Assembly: GCA_903866915.1 (NCBI GenBank)
Contig: CAIPPO010000154.1
Coordinates: 1 to 64,000, forward strand
DNA: 64,000 nt
Direction: 5' to 3'
Source of the DNA: an uncultured Mucilaginibacter sp.
Lineage (GTDB): Bacteria > Bacteroidota > Bacteroidia > Sphingobacteriales > Sphingobacteriaceae
Each line of letters opens with the position of its first letter. The first letter of the stretch is position 1. The position numbers and the translations under genes were made by a program. Below, in pieces: positions 21,001-29,557 of the stretch. Below the pieces are notes generated by a model. It had not been told where the DNA came from. It was given only the letters and a program-made list of their open reading frames with translations, and did no database searches.

Positions 21001-21381
21001 ACAGTTGATCAGGCACAAACCTGCGTATTCTTTAACAAAGGAAACGGGCAGTTTACCATGCAGCCACTACCAGCTCGAGCACAATTTTCGCCAGTATTTA
21101 CCATATTGGTGACTGATATTAGTGGGACCGGCAAAAATGATCTGTTTTTAGGCGGCAATTTCTACGGTGTGAAGCCCGAAATTGGGCGGTATGATGCTAA
21201 TTACGGTACGGTAATGCACAACAAGGGGCATAGAAGCTTTGAGTATATGCCACCCGGACAAAGCGGATTATTTATAACCGGGGAAGTTAGGGATGCAGCT
21301 GCTGTCGATACCAAAAATGGCAAAAGCATTATTATAGCTCGCAATAACGATGCCCTGCAATTGTATAAAAAAGTTAAATAG
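18073..21381 (+). CDS. VCBS/FG-GAP repeat lipoprotein with ASPIC/UnbV domain (paralog 1)
   Basis: 1102 aa; lipobox AVSC; repeated DVNNDGKPDIFF / DINGDGWLDIYV motifs; UnbV-like FGIGARVTIYTNGMQQVLEQMPTRGFESSVEPVLNFGL. Confidence 0.9.
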   Translation: MNLRFRFVLLCAFSCVIAVSCSNNQTPVQKDTLFKLMPTAETGINFNNKVVDDGEFNVFNYRNFYNGGGVAIGDVNNDGKPDIFFTSNQGENKLYINKGNWKFEDVTEKAGLKGLHRWHTGVTMVDINGDGWLDIYVSNSGGLGDADRANELYINQKDGTFKEEAAQYGLADKGLSTQAIFFDYDHDGYLDCFVLNNSYRSIESFGYNPNLRNIRDPQNGDRLYHNDHHGHFVDVSAQANIYGSEIGFGLGVTSGDMFNTGWDDMYISNDFFEHDYLYQNQHNGKFKEISDQAIAHMSYASMGSDMVDINNDGYLDVFTTDMLPEGDQRLKTTTKFDDYDVYNAKLKSDFHHQFTNNCLQLNNGDGTFSEIAGFAGVNATDWSWGALSFDFNNDGWKDIFVSNGISRDLTNQDFLAYFSSLEVKNQIRQGGVKIKQLLDKMPKTPISSYGFLNNKDLTFKNATLDLGLGTPGFSNGAAYGDLDGDGDMDLVVNNENGQCYIYRNMTSERTHAHYLKVNLKGSGMNTFGIGARVTIYTNGMQQVLEQMPTRGFESSVEPVLNFGLAKADKVDSVKIGWPNMKMQVLRNIKANTTITLKQTDANLVYNPVVPKPAPYYKNSTVGSFKGDINHKENDYKDFDNQRLIPKMVSTEGPKLAVADVNGDGLPDFFMGNATGDTAKLYIQQPNGTFVRSRQLAFEQDKNSEDIGALFFDADHDGHPDLVTVSGGNLEAEGSINLLARLYMNDGHGNFSRKFTGWPLISVNASCVRLNNNNGDLFIGARCVPGSYGVIPSSKLLRNDGHGNFTDITASVAPELQKLGMVTDAQWVDIDGSGKNSLVVVGDWMPVTILKYVDGVLQKTGEIANSSGWWNCLSVADIDGDGKPDLVAGNNGLNSKIKADADHPAKLYVSDFDNNGQVECIPVYYKTDGKAYPFNLHDDLIKQMPILKKKFLRYDAYAGKSIDEIFTPDELSKASVLTVDQAQTCVFFNKGNGQFTMQPLPARAQFSPVFTILVTDISGTGKNDLFLGGNFYGVKPEIGRYDANYGTVMHNKGHRSFEYMPPGQSGLFITGEVRDAAAVDTKNGKSIIIARNNDALQLYKKVK

Positions 21382-21392
21382 CTCCCCGCTTT

Positions 21393-22340
21393 TTAGAAAT
21401 AGGTGCTAAAATTTACCTGTACATTGACGTGACTGGTGTCTGAAGTTGGGAGTTTATTGTCTAAAAAGCTTTCAAACGGCAGAATTGCTTGCTGATACAA
21501 GTGGTCGGTAAAGTATTGCTGTAAGGAGGAATATATTTTTAACCGGCGGTCGAACCTGCCACTAAACTTTGCTGCATAGAGCGGGCCTCCTTTTGGCATT
21601 CGGGTAAAGGTTACGCCATTTTCTGAAACTGTTTCTTTATCAATAAAAAAGCCAATCTTCACGGTAGTTGAATCGGTATTGTGCTTAGGCAGGTATTGCG
21701 CTATTAAGGGCTGGGTTTGTTTCAATTGATGCAATTGTACAAACTGTTGTAATTGCGACAGGATCGCTAAGGCATCGGCATATTTTGTTTTCGACAGTAC
21801 AACCTTGCTCATTACAATCAGGTTTGCTTCCGGAACATGGGTTTTAAATACGTTGCAACCATATTTAAGACTATCTGTTTCCATGTAGGTTTTAAGTTCA
21901 TTTATGTGGGTATCGTTAAAAGAAGCCGCATCGAGGTGTTGAAATAGAAAACGAATGAAATTAATTTTTTTGTCGACCATGATGAGCGTCGTATTAGGGG
22001 CCTTGGCCGGCTCAGCAAGAAAGCTGTAATGCGTGTTTTTCCCGTTCGAGTTATCGTCAATAGTAAAAACGCCATCTTGAATGTTAACCCTCAGTTCCAG
22101 GTCAGGATAGTTGATGTTAAAAAAGCTGCTGTCTTTTTTGATTACTATTTTTGAGGTATCCGCCGGCGAGATTTTCCGCAAATCCCGGCGCCATTCTTTC
22201 CATTTTACCGGCGTTGATAGTACCCGGTAAACGTTAAAAAAAGAAGCATTTACTGTGATCGTTTCCTCCTGCGTTGCCGGAATAAACCAGGCAATGAGTA
22301 CGATCAAAACCGGTGCTAGTAAAATTAATTTTTTCATCAT
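21393..22340 (-). CDS. SRPBCC / GyrI-like effector-binding domain protein
   Basis: 315 aa; N-terminal TM; NVYRVLSTPVKWKEWRRDL resembles polyketide-cyclase-like (SRPBCC) N-terminus, C-terminal half resembles GyrI-like domain; by-eye assignment. Confidence 0.6.
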   Translation of the reverse strand: MMKKLILLAPVLIVLIAWFIPATQEETITVNASFFNVYRVLSTPVKWKEWRRDLRKISPADTSKIVIKKDSSFFNINYPDLELRVNIQDGVFTIDDNSNGKNTHYSFLAEPAKAPNTTLIMVDKKINFIRFLFQHLDAASFNDTHINELKTYMETDSLKYGCNVFKTHVPEANLIVMSKVVLSKTKYADALAILSQLQQFVQLHQLKQTQPLIAQYLPKHNTDSTTVKIGFFIDKETVSENGVTFTRMPKGGPLYAAKFSGRFDRRLKIYSSLQQYFTDHLYQQAILPFESFLDNKLPTSDTSHVNVQVNFSTYF

Positions 22341-22577
22341 TTGGCTTTATTGATTCGCGCAGGCCGCGAAAATACAAAAAATTTGCTCAGCGTTTAAAAA
22401 CAGGGTTTTTTCGCTGCGATGCTTTGTATCTTCGGCATAATTCAATACTTTTAAGCACCAAATTAAACCCCTAAAAATTGCAAAAATGATGTCGTTCTAT
22501 CTGGCCGGAATCAATACGATCCCGACTGAAAGTCAGGTAAAATCTTTTCGCTGGCAGGGCTCAAAATAAGGTAATTA

Positions 22578-25500
22578 ATGACTGATATTTCAACTAACAC
22601 CGGTAACCGGGTAAAGGCTTTCCCATTTATTTGCCTGCTGTTGTTATTATTGACAAGCTTGTCATCATGTAAAAAAAATACTGGTGAAAAGGCTTTATTT
22701 GAATTACTGGATTCCGCAAAAACCGGCATTAATTTCAATAATAAACTTAACGAAGATGATGCTCCTGGTATTTTAAATTACCTGTATTTTTATAACGGTG
22801 GTGGTGTTGCAATTGGCGATGTCAACAACGATGGCTTGCCGGATATCTTTTTTACCTCGAATAAAAAAGGCGGCAATAAACTTTACATCAACAAAGGTAA
22901 TTACCAGTTTGAAGATGTTACCCAAAAAGCTGGATTGGCCGGTACCGCCGACTGGAGTACCGGGGTAACCATGGTTGATGTGAACAACGACGGCTTCCTG
23001 GATATCTATGTTTGCGCCGTAGCGGGGAAATTAGGTTTAAAGGGACATAATATGTTGTATATCAACAATCATGACGGAACTTTCACCGAGCGCTCGGCGG
23101 AATACGGACTCGATTTTTCTGGCTATTCAACACAGGCTGTTTTCTTCGATTATAACCATGATGGCAAATTGGATTGCTTCCTCTTGAACCAATCGAACCA
23201 CTCGGTAGATACCTATGGCGATACCTCACTTCGGAGAAAAGTGAATAACCTGGCCGGCAGCAAACTATACCTTAATCAAAATGGTCATTTTGTAGATGTC
23301 ACCGAAAAATCGGGCATTTACAGCAGTGCGCTCGGCTATGGCCTGGGTGTTGCCGTAGGCGATTTGAACAACGACGGCTGGGACGATATTTATGTCGGTA
23401 ACGATTTTCACGAAAACGACTATTATTATATCAACAACCACGACGGAACCTTTACAGAATCGGGTGCAAAGCATTTTAATCATTACAGCCGCTTTAGTAT
23501 GGGTAATGATATGGCCGATTTTAATAACGATGGACAGTTGGATATCGTTACAGCTGACATGCTGCCCGGCGACGAGCAGATTTTGAAAACTTATATGGGC
23601 GACGAGTCCTATGATCAATACCAGTACAAAATAGTTAAGGGCGGGTTCCAGTACCAATATTCGCGCAATTGTTTACAAAAGAACCTGGGTAATGGCGAAG
23701 CTTTTGCAGATGTAGCGATGATGGATGGGGTGTATAATACCGATTGGAGCTGGAGCCCACTGCTGGCCGATTTTGATAATGACGGTATAAAAGACCTTTT
23801 TATTGCCAATGGCATCAAAAGGCGGCCGACTGATATGGACTATATTGCTTTTATATCGGACCTGAGCGTGCAAAATGCCCTGATGCAAGGCCACGGGGCC
23901 GACTATACAACGATAAACAAAATGCCGACCGGCGAGGCGCACAGCTATATTTTTAAGGGCACTAAAAGCGAGAAGTTTGTTGACAAAAGCGCGCTTTGGG
24001 GCTTGCAGGAAGCAATGATCTCGAACGGCGCAGCCTACGCCGACCTGAATAATGATGGTAATCTGGACCTGGTGACCAATAATATGAATCATCCGGCTTG
24101 TATCTACAAAAATATGGGTAGGAGTACCCATTACCTCTCTTTAAAATTTACGGGCAGGCAGGATAATCGCTTTGGAGTTGGCGCAAAAGCCTACGTTTTT
24201 AACAGCAAGCAATTGCAGTACGAACAATTGATGCTTACCCGTGGTTTCCAATCATCTGTTGAGCCTAAATTGCATTTTGGACTGGGTGCTGAAACCAGGG
24301 TTGATAGTGTGCTGATTGTTTGGCCGAACCAATCGTACCAGGTATTGAAAAATGTAAAAGCTAACCAAGTATTACAGGTCGACGAAAAAAACGCCGCTGG
24401 CCATTTTGAGTATACGAAGTATTTTCCGCCCGCTAAACCCGCATTTGAAGAAATTAGTAATAAGGTAGCGGTTAACTGGTTGCATCAGGAAAACAACTTT
24501 GTCGATTTTAACCAACAGCCGCTTATTCCGCATATGCTATCTACCGAAGGTCCGAGGATAGCCGTTTCAGATGTAAACCACGATGGCCTTGACGACTTTT
24601 ACGTATGCGGCGCGAAAGATCAGCCCGGAGCTTTATTCATTCAAAAGGCAGATGGAACATTCACCAAGTCTATTCAATCCGATTTTGTAGCCGATGCGGC
24701 ATCCGAAGACGTAGATGCTGTATTTGTTGACGTAAATAATGATGGCTACCCTGATTTATATGTAGTGAGCGGCGGCAGCGAGTTGCGCGACGGTGCACCC
24801 GAATTAGCCGATCGCCTGTATTTGAACGACGGCAAAGGGCATTTCAAAAAATCGCCTGATCTGCCTAAAATACTCACCAACAAATCGGCTGTAGCGGTTG
24901 CAGATGTTAATCATGATGGCTATCCCGACTTGTTTGTATCCGGAGCACCTGCAGGTTTTGGGTTTGGCCAGATTCCTGAATCTTATCTGCTAATGAATGA
25001 TAGTCACGGTCATTTTACCAAAGCCGTATTACCGGAAGAATTGAAACATGCTGGTATGATTCGCTCCGTCGCATTTGCTGACCTGGACAATGATGGCTGG
25101 CCCGACCTGGTTGTTGCAGGTGAGTGGATGCCCGTCAAGATATACATGAACAAACGCGGTAAGCTGGTTGAATCGCACCCGGCCGAAATGGACAAACTGA
25201 GTGGCTGGTGGCAACGGATACAATTGGCAGATGTAGACGGAGATGGTAAGATCGATATTATTGCGGGCAATTACGGCTGGAATTCGAAGTTAAGACCTAC
25301 TGAAACCAATCCGGTTAAACTATACCTGGCCGATATAGATAAGAATGGCACCGTTGATCCGCTGCTTACCTATAGCATTGATCAGAAAGATTACACTTTT
25401 TTAGGCAAAGGCGAAATTGAAAAGCAGGTGCCCTTACTCAAAAAGAAGTTTTTGTATTACCATGATTTTGCTGGCAAAACTGTAAATGAAATATTTGGCG

Positions 25501-25907
25501 ATTCGTTGAAGGATGTTAAACCATTGGTGGCAACATCATTTACATCGGGGGTTTTCTTCAACAAAGGGAAGGGTGATTTTCAGTTTAAAGCTTTCCCTTC
25601 AACCGCACAAACAGCGCCTCTTTTTGGGTTTGCAAACTTGAGCGGCACGCAGCGAGGAATCGTTGCAGGGGGTAATTTTAGCGGCGTACTTCCTTACGAA
25701 GGGCGTTACGACGCCGATTATGGCGATTTGCTCTTGCTTGATAAAAATCGCGATTTCAGTATGATTTCATCTGTTTCATCTGGCTTTCTATTACGTGGTG
25801 AAGTTAGAGACATAAAAATAATTAAAACAGCCCGCGGCCCTATTTATGCCGTTGCGTTCAACAATAACCAACTAAGGTTTTTTAAACAAAATAATAATTC
25901 AAAATGA
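22578..25907 (+). CDS. VCBS/FG-GAP repeat lipoprotein with ASPIC/UnbV domain (paralog 2)
   Basis: 1109 aa; lipobox LSSC; same architecture as the 18073 protein (YFYNGGGVAIGDVNNDGLPDIFFTSNK; FGVGAKAYVFNSKQLQYEQLMLTRGFQSSVEPKLHFGL). Confidence 0.9.
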   Translation: MTDISTNTGNRVKAFPFICLLLLLLTSLSSCKKNTGEKALFELLDSAKTGINFNNKLNEDDAPGILNYLYFYNGGGVAIGDVNNDGLPDIFFTSNKKGGNKLYINKGNYQFEDVTQKAGLAGTADWSTGVTMVDVNNDGFLDIYVCAVAGKLGLKGHNMLYINNHDGTFTERSAEYGLDFSGYSTQAVFFDYNHDGKLDCFLLNQSNHSVDTYGDTSLRRKVNNLAGSKLYLNQNGHFVDVTEKSGIYSSALGYGLGVAVGDLNNDGWDDIYVGNDFHENDYYYINNHDGTFTESGAKHFNHYSRFSMGNDMADFNNDGQLDIVTADMLPGDEQILKTYMGDESYDQYQYKIVKGGFQYQYSRNCLQKNLGNGEAFADVAMMDGVYNTDWSWSPLLADFDNDGIKDLFIANGIKRRPTDMDYIAFISDLSVQNALMQGHGADYTTINKMPTGEAHSYIFKGTKSEKFVDKSALWGLQEAMISNGAAYADLNNDGNLDLVTNNMNHPACIYKNMGRSTHYLSLKFTGRQDNRFGVGAKAYVFNSKQLQYEQLMLTRGFQSSVEPKLHFGLGAETRVDSVLIVWPNQSYQVLKNVKANQVLQVDEKNAAGHFEYTKYFPPAKPAFEEISNKVAVNWLHQENNFVDFNQQPLIPHMLSTEGPRIAVSDVNHDGLDDFYVCGAKDQPGALFIQKADGTFTKSIQSDFVADAASEDVDAVFVDVNNDGYPDLYVVSGGSELRDGAPELADRLYLNDGKGHFKKSPDLPKILTNKSAVAVADVNHDGYPDLFVSGAPAGFGFGQIPESYLLMNDSHGHFTKAVLPEELKHAGMIRSVAFADLDNDGWPDLVVAGEWMPVKIYMNKRGKLVESHPAEMDKLSGWWQRIQLADVDGDGKIDIIAGNYGWNSKLRPTETNPVKLYLADIDKNGTVDPLLTYSIDQKDYTFLGKGEIEKQVPLLKKKFLYYHDFAGKTVNEIFGDSLKDVKPLVATSFTSGVFFNKGKGDFQFKAFPSTAQTAPLFGFANLSGTQRGIVAGGNFSGVLPYEGRYDADYGDLLLLDKNRDFSMISSVSSGFLLRGEVRDIKIIKTARGPIYAVAFNNNQLRFFKQNNNSK

Positions 25908-27937
25908 ATAAGTTACGGATTTTAGCATTTGCAGCGGTGCTGGCCATTTCAGGTGCTGCTATGGGACAGGATCCCTGGGTGATTAAAGCTGCAAAAATTG
26001 ACCCGGCCAATTATTACGGTATCACGGTTGCCAATGGTATGATCGGGATTGTTTCTTCCCCCGAACCATTTAAGGTGAAGAATGTAGTACTTGCCGGCGC
26101 GTATGACCTCTATGGTCGTGGTCGCGTAAGCAATTTTCTGAATAGTTTTAACCTGCTGAACAGCTACCTCGAGATTAATGGCCAACGGATCAGTGCCGGT
26201 AATATCAGCAACTTTAAACAGGAATTGGATATGCAGCATGCTGCCTTTACTACAAGTTTTGATTTCGGCGATGATGCTACCGTTAAATATACTTACTACT
26301 CCCTGAGGCAGTTGCCATTTACGGTGCTGATGGACATATCGATCACCGCTAAAAAGGCAATTAGCATTACCGCTGCCAGCGTAATGGAAGCTCCGGATGC
26401 GCTAAAAGATGTACAGAATTATTACAACGAGATCGACCGGCCGCATGTAACCATTAGTTTGCTGACATCTACGGCCAAAAGCCCGACCGGGAAATTACAA
26501 TTATGTGCCTCTAATACTTTTTTGTTCGACGAACCGCATGGGCAGGAGCCCCGCGTGATACACGAGATGTGGGATAATAACATGCACCTGATGAAGTTCA
26601 GTAAGCAAATGGCGGCCGGACAAACCTACCGCTATGCCGTTGCAGGCTCATCGATCACCTCGGCGCATGATGCCGATCCATTGAATCAGGCAGAACGCCT
26701 GACGATGTTTGCTAAACTGGAAGGCCGCGATCGCTTGATCCGTTTCCATTCGCAAGCCTGGGACGATCTTTGGAAAAGCGATATCCGCATAGAGGGAGAC
26801 CCGCAGGCCCAGCAGGATGTGCATAGCATGCTATATCATTTATACTCTTTTTCGCGGGCCGGGACAGCTTATTCGCCATCTCCAATGGGTCTTTCGGGTT
26901 TGGGTTATAATGGTCACGTTTTTTGGGATGCGGATCTCTGGATGTTCCCTGCTGTATTGGTTTTGCATCCTGAGATCGCAAAATCTATGGTTGAATACCG
27001 TTTCCAGCGTCTTGCCATGGCCAAACAAAATGCTTTCGCACATGGCTATAAAGGGGCTATGTTCCCCTGGGAAAGTGCCGACAGTGGGGTTGAGGAAACA
27101 CCAGTTTGGGCCTTGAGCGGACCTTTCGAGCACCATATTACTGCCGATGTAGCCCTGGCTGCATGGAAATATTATAGTGTAACCCAGGATAAACAATGGT
27201 TGCTGGAAAAAGGATGGCCTTTGCTTTCTGCTACTGCCGATTTTTGGGCAAGCCGGGTTGAACGTAACGCGCCTGGTCACTACGATATTAAAGACGTAGT
27301 AGCTGCCGATGAATGGGCCGAAAACGTGGATAATAATGCATTTACTAATGCCGCCGCTAAGGCCAATCTGCAATTTGCTATTGAGGCCGCCAAAGTTCTG
27401 GGCCTGAAAGCTGATCAGGATTGGCAGGTTGTAGCAGATAATATTCCGATTCTGAGTTTCCCGGATGGGGTAACCCGCGAATTCGCCACCTATAACGGTG
27501 AGGGGATAAAACAGGCAGATGGGAATTTACTGGCTTATCCCTTAAAAACCATCACCGACCCGGCTCAGGTAAAAAAAGACCTGGAATACTATGAAACCCG
27601 TGTGCCCAATGCAGGCACTCCTGCCATGACCCAGGCAGTTTTCGCTTTGTTATACGCACGGATTGGTGATGGTCAAAAGGCTTATCATTTTTTTAAAGAT
27701 GCCTACGAACCCAACCTTAACCCACCGTTCAGGGTGATCGCCGAGACTAAAGGTGGTACTAATCCCTATTTTGCAACCGGTGCAGGTGGTATCATTCAAA
27801 GTGTGCTAATGGGTTTTGGAGGATTGGATATAACCGACAACGGTATCCGGCAGATCAAAAGTGCCTTGCCCCCGACCTGGAAATCACTGATAATAACCGG
27901 TGTTGGTCCGGATAAAAAAACTTACGTAGTTAAATAG
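25904..27937 (+). CDS. GH65-like glycoside hydrolase/phosphorylase (acid trehalase / ATHL1-like)
   Basis: 677 aa; GHVFWDADLWMFPAVLVLHPEIAKSMVEYRFQRL, GAMFPWESADSG, AADEWAENVDNNAFTN; ATGA overlap with the preceding gene. Confidence 0.8.
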   Translation: MNKLRILAFAAVLAISGAAMGQDPWVIKAAKIDPANYYGITVANGMIGIVSSPEPFKVKNVVLAGAYDLYGRGRVSNFLNSFNLLNSYLEINGQRISAGNISNFKQELDMQHAAFTTSFDFGDDATVKYTYYSLRQLPFTVLMDISITAKKAISITAASVMEAPDALKDVQNYYNEIDRPHVTISLLTSTAKSPTGKLQLCASNTFLFDEPHGQEPRVIHEMWDNNMHLMKFSKQMAAGQTYRYAVAGSSITSAHDADPLNQAERLTMFAKLEGRDRLIRFHSQAWDDLWKSDIRIEGDPQAQQDVHSMLYHLYSFSRAGTAYSPSPMGLSGLGYNGHVFWDADLWMFPAVLVLHPEIAKSMVEYRFQRLAMAKQNAFAHGYKGAMFPWESADSGVEETPVWALSGPFEHHITADVALAAWKYYSVTQDKQWLLEKGWPLLSATADFWASRVERNAPGHYDIKDVVAADEWAENVDNNAFTNAAAKANLQFAIEAAKVLGLKADQDWQVVADNIPILSFPDGVTREFATYNGEGIKQADGNLLAYPLKTITDPAQVKKDLEYYETRVPNAGTPAMTQAVFALLYARIGDGQKAYHFFKDAYEPNLNPPFRVIAETKGGTNPYFATGAGGIIQSVLMGFGGLDITDNGIRQIKSALPPTWKSLIITGVGPDKKTYVVK

Positions 27938-27945
27938 TAAATCAT

Positions 27946-29271
27946 ATGAAACGTTTTTTATTAATTGCCGCTTTAGCCCTACTGGCTTTTTCATCATGCA
28001 AAAAGCCAGATTATAAGCAAATATTTCATGACCCAAAGCTTTTCAGCCGTACGGTATTTGAACTGAATGATGTGATCATGGGTAATAATTTTTCGCCGCC
28101 AGTAGGCTCTCGGAATTATGCCTACGCATCCATTGCCGCTTATGAAGTGATCGCGGCGGGCGACCCGGCGCACTACAAATCACTGGTGGGGCAAATTAAT
28201 GGCCTTGCCGCGGTGGCGAAACCGGTAGAAGGTAAAGAAATTGATTATCCATATGCTTCTCTGCTAGCTTTTTGTAAAGTTGGTGAAGCCGTGACATTCC
28301 CCGAAGGTAGCATGAAATACCTGACAGACAGCCTGCACCAGGTAGCAGTTAACCATGGAATGCCTTCCGATGTGCTCGACAATTCTGAAACCTTTGCAAA
28401 GGCGATGGCAAAATCCATCATGGCCTGGAGCAAGAAAGACCACTACCTGCAAACGCGTAGTATGCCTAAATTCCCGATCAAAGATTCACTCGGCAGATGG
28501 GTTCCAACCCCTCCGGGCTATTTTGAAGCTGTAGAACCGCATTGGAACGAGATCAGGACCCTGGTGATGCATGATGCAAACGAATATATTGTAACACCCC
28601 CACCTGCATTTAATATTACAGACAAAAATAGCCCTTATTATAAGGAGGTAATGCTGTCAAAGAACCGTATTGATAGCTTGACGCCGGAGCAGATCCACAT
28701 TGCCGATTTTTGGGACGATAATCCTCAAAAAATGAATGTTTCGGGACACGTTATGTTCATTACCAAAAAATTCTCGCCTCCGGGGCATTGGATGAGTGTA
28801 GTAGGTATTGGCGCCGAGCAAGTTCATGCCGATTTCAGCACTACCGTTTGCGCCTATGCCAAAACAGCGATTGCACTTTTTGATGGTTTTGTTGAATGCT
28901 GGGCAGCAAAGTATAAATATAAAGGCGTGCGCCCCGAAACTGTGATAGATAAGTATATCGACCCAAACTGGCGTCCGCACCTGCAAACGCCGCCATTCCC
29001 GGAGTATACCTGCGGACATTGTACGATATCAGCCGCGGCGGCTGAGGCACTCACAAGTGTATTAGGCGATCATGTTGCCTTTACCGATACCACGGAATTA
29101 CAGTTCGGGATCAAAAACCGTTCATTTAAATCTTTTATCGATGCTGCAAATGAAACAGCCATGTCCAGATTTTATGGCGGAATACATTATCATAACTCCT
29201 GTTTGGTATCGCATGACTTTGGCAAAATACTTGGCGACTCTGTCGTTAAAAAATTAGTTATGAAGAAATAA
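27946..29271 (+). CDS. Vanadium-dependent haloperoxidase / PAP2-like lipoprotein
   Basis: 441 aa; lipobox FSSC; KYKGVRPETVI, FPEYTCGHCTISAAAAEAL, MSRFYGGIHYHNS match the three-motif layout of PAP2/VHPO proteins. Confidence 0.8.
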   Translation: MKRFLLIAALALLAFSSCKKPDYKQIFHDPKLFSRTVFELNDVIMGNNFSPPVGSRNYAYASIAAYEVIAAGDPAHYKSLVGQINGLAAVAKPVEGKEIDYPYASLLAFCKVGEAVTFPEGSMKYLTDSLHQVAVNHGMPSDVLDNSETFAKAMAKSIMAWSKKDHYLQTRSMPKFPIKDSLGRWVPTPPGYFEAVEPHWNEIRTLVMHDANEYIVTPPPAFNITDKNSPYYKEVMLSKNRIDSLTPEQIHIADFWDDNPQKMNVSGHVMFITKKFSPPGHWMSVVGIGAEQVHADFSTTVCAYAKTAIALFDGFVECWAAKYKYKGVRPETVIDKYIDPNWRPHLQTPPFPEYTCGHCTISAAAAEALTSVLGDHVAFTDTTELQFGIKNRSFKSFIDAANETAMSRFYGGIHYHNSCLVSHDFGKILGDSVVKKLVMKK

Positions 29272-29503
29272 GCCTGTTTCAATCGATATTTTAAAAAAGT
29301 ATATATATTTTTCCGACAGCTATGTTTTATAAATAACTAATAATTAGTACTTTAAAAGTAGAAAGTACTTTTTTTAATTATATTTTATTTATAAAATGCC
29401 GACGCCGCCTTTGTGGCTGATGCACCCGATAATAATAGTTGTATTTTTATATTACACTCAGTTACTCAATAATTTGTGTGTATGTAAAATTGGTTTAGTT
29501 ACA

Positions 29504-29541
29504 AAAGGTAGTCAGCGATTGACTACCTTTCTTTTTTTATT
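29504..29541 (+). terminator. Intrinsic terminator-like hairpin
   Basis: AAAGGTAGTCA-GCGAT-TGACTACCTTT (11-bp perfect stem) followed by CTTTTTTTATTTT. Confidence 0.75.
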
Positions 29542-29557
29542 TTAAGCTCAAAAGCGG

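Noticed and set aside
18270-25700. Periodic AAYGAYGG-like motifs across two long genes that could suggest DNA-level repeats
   Set aside because: Explained by repeated DxNxDG calcium-binding-like motifs of the VCBS/FG-GAP proteins.
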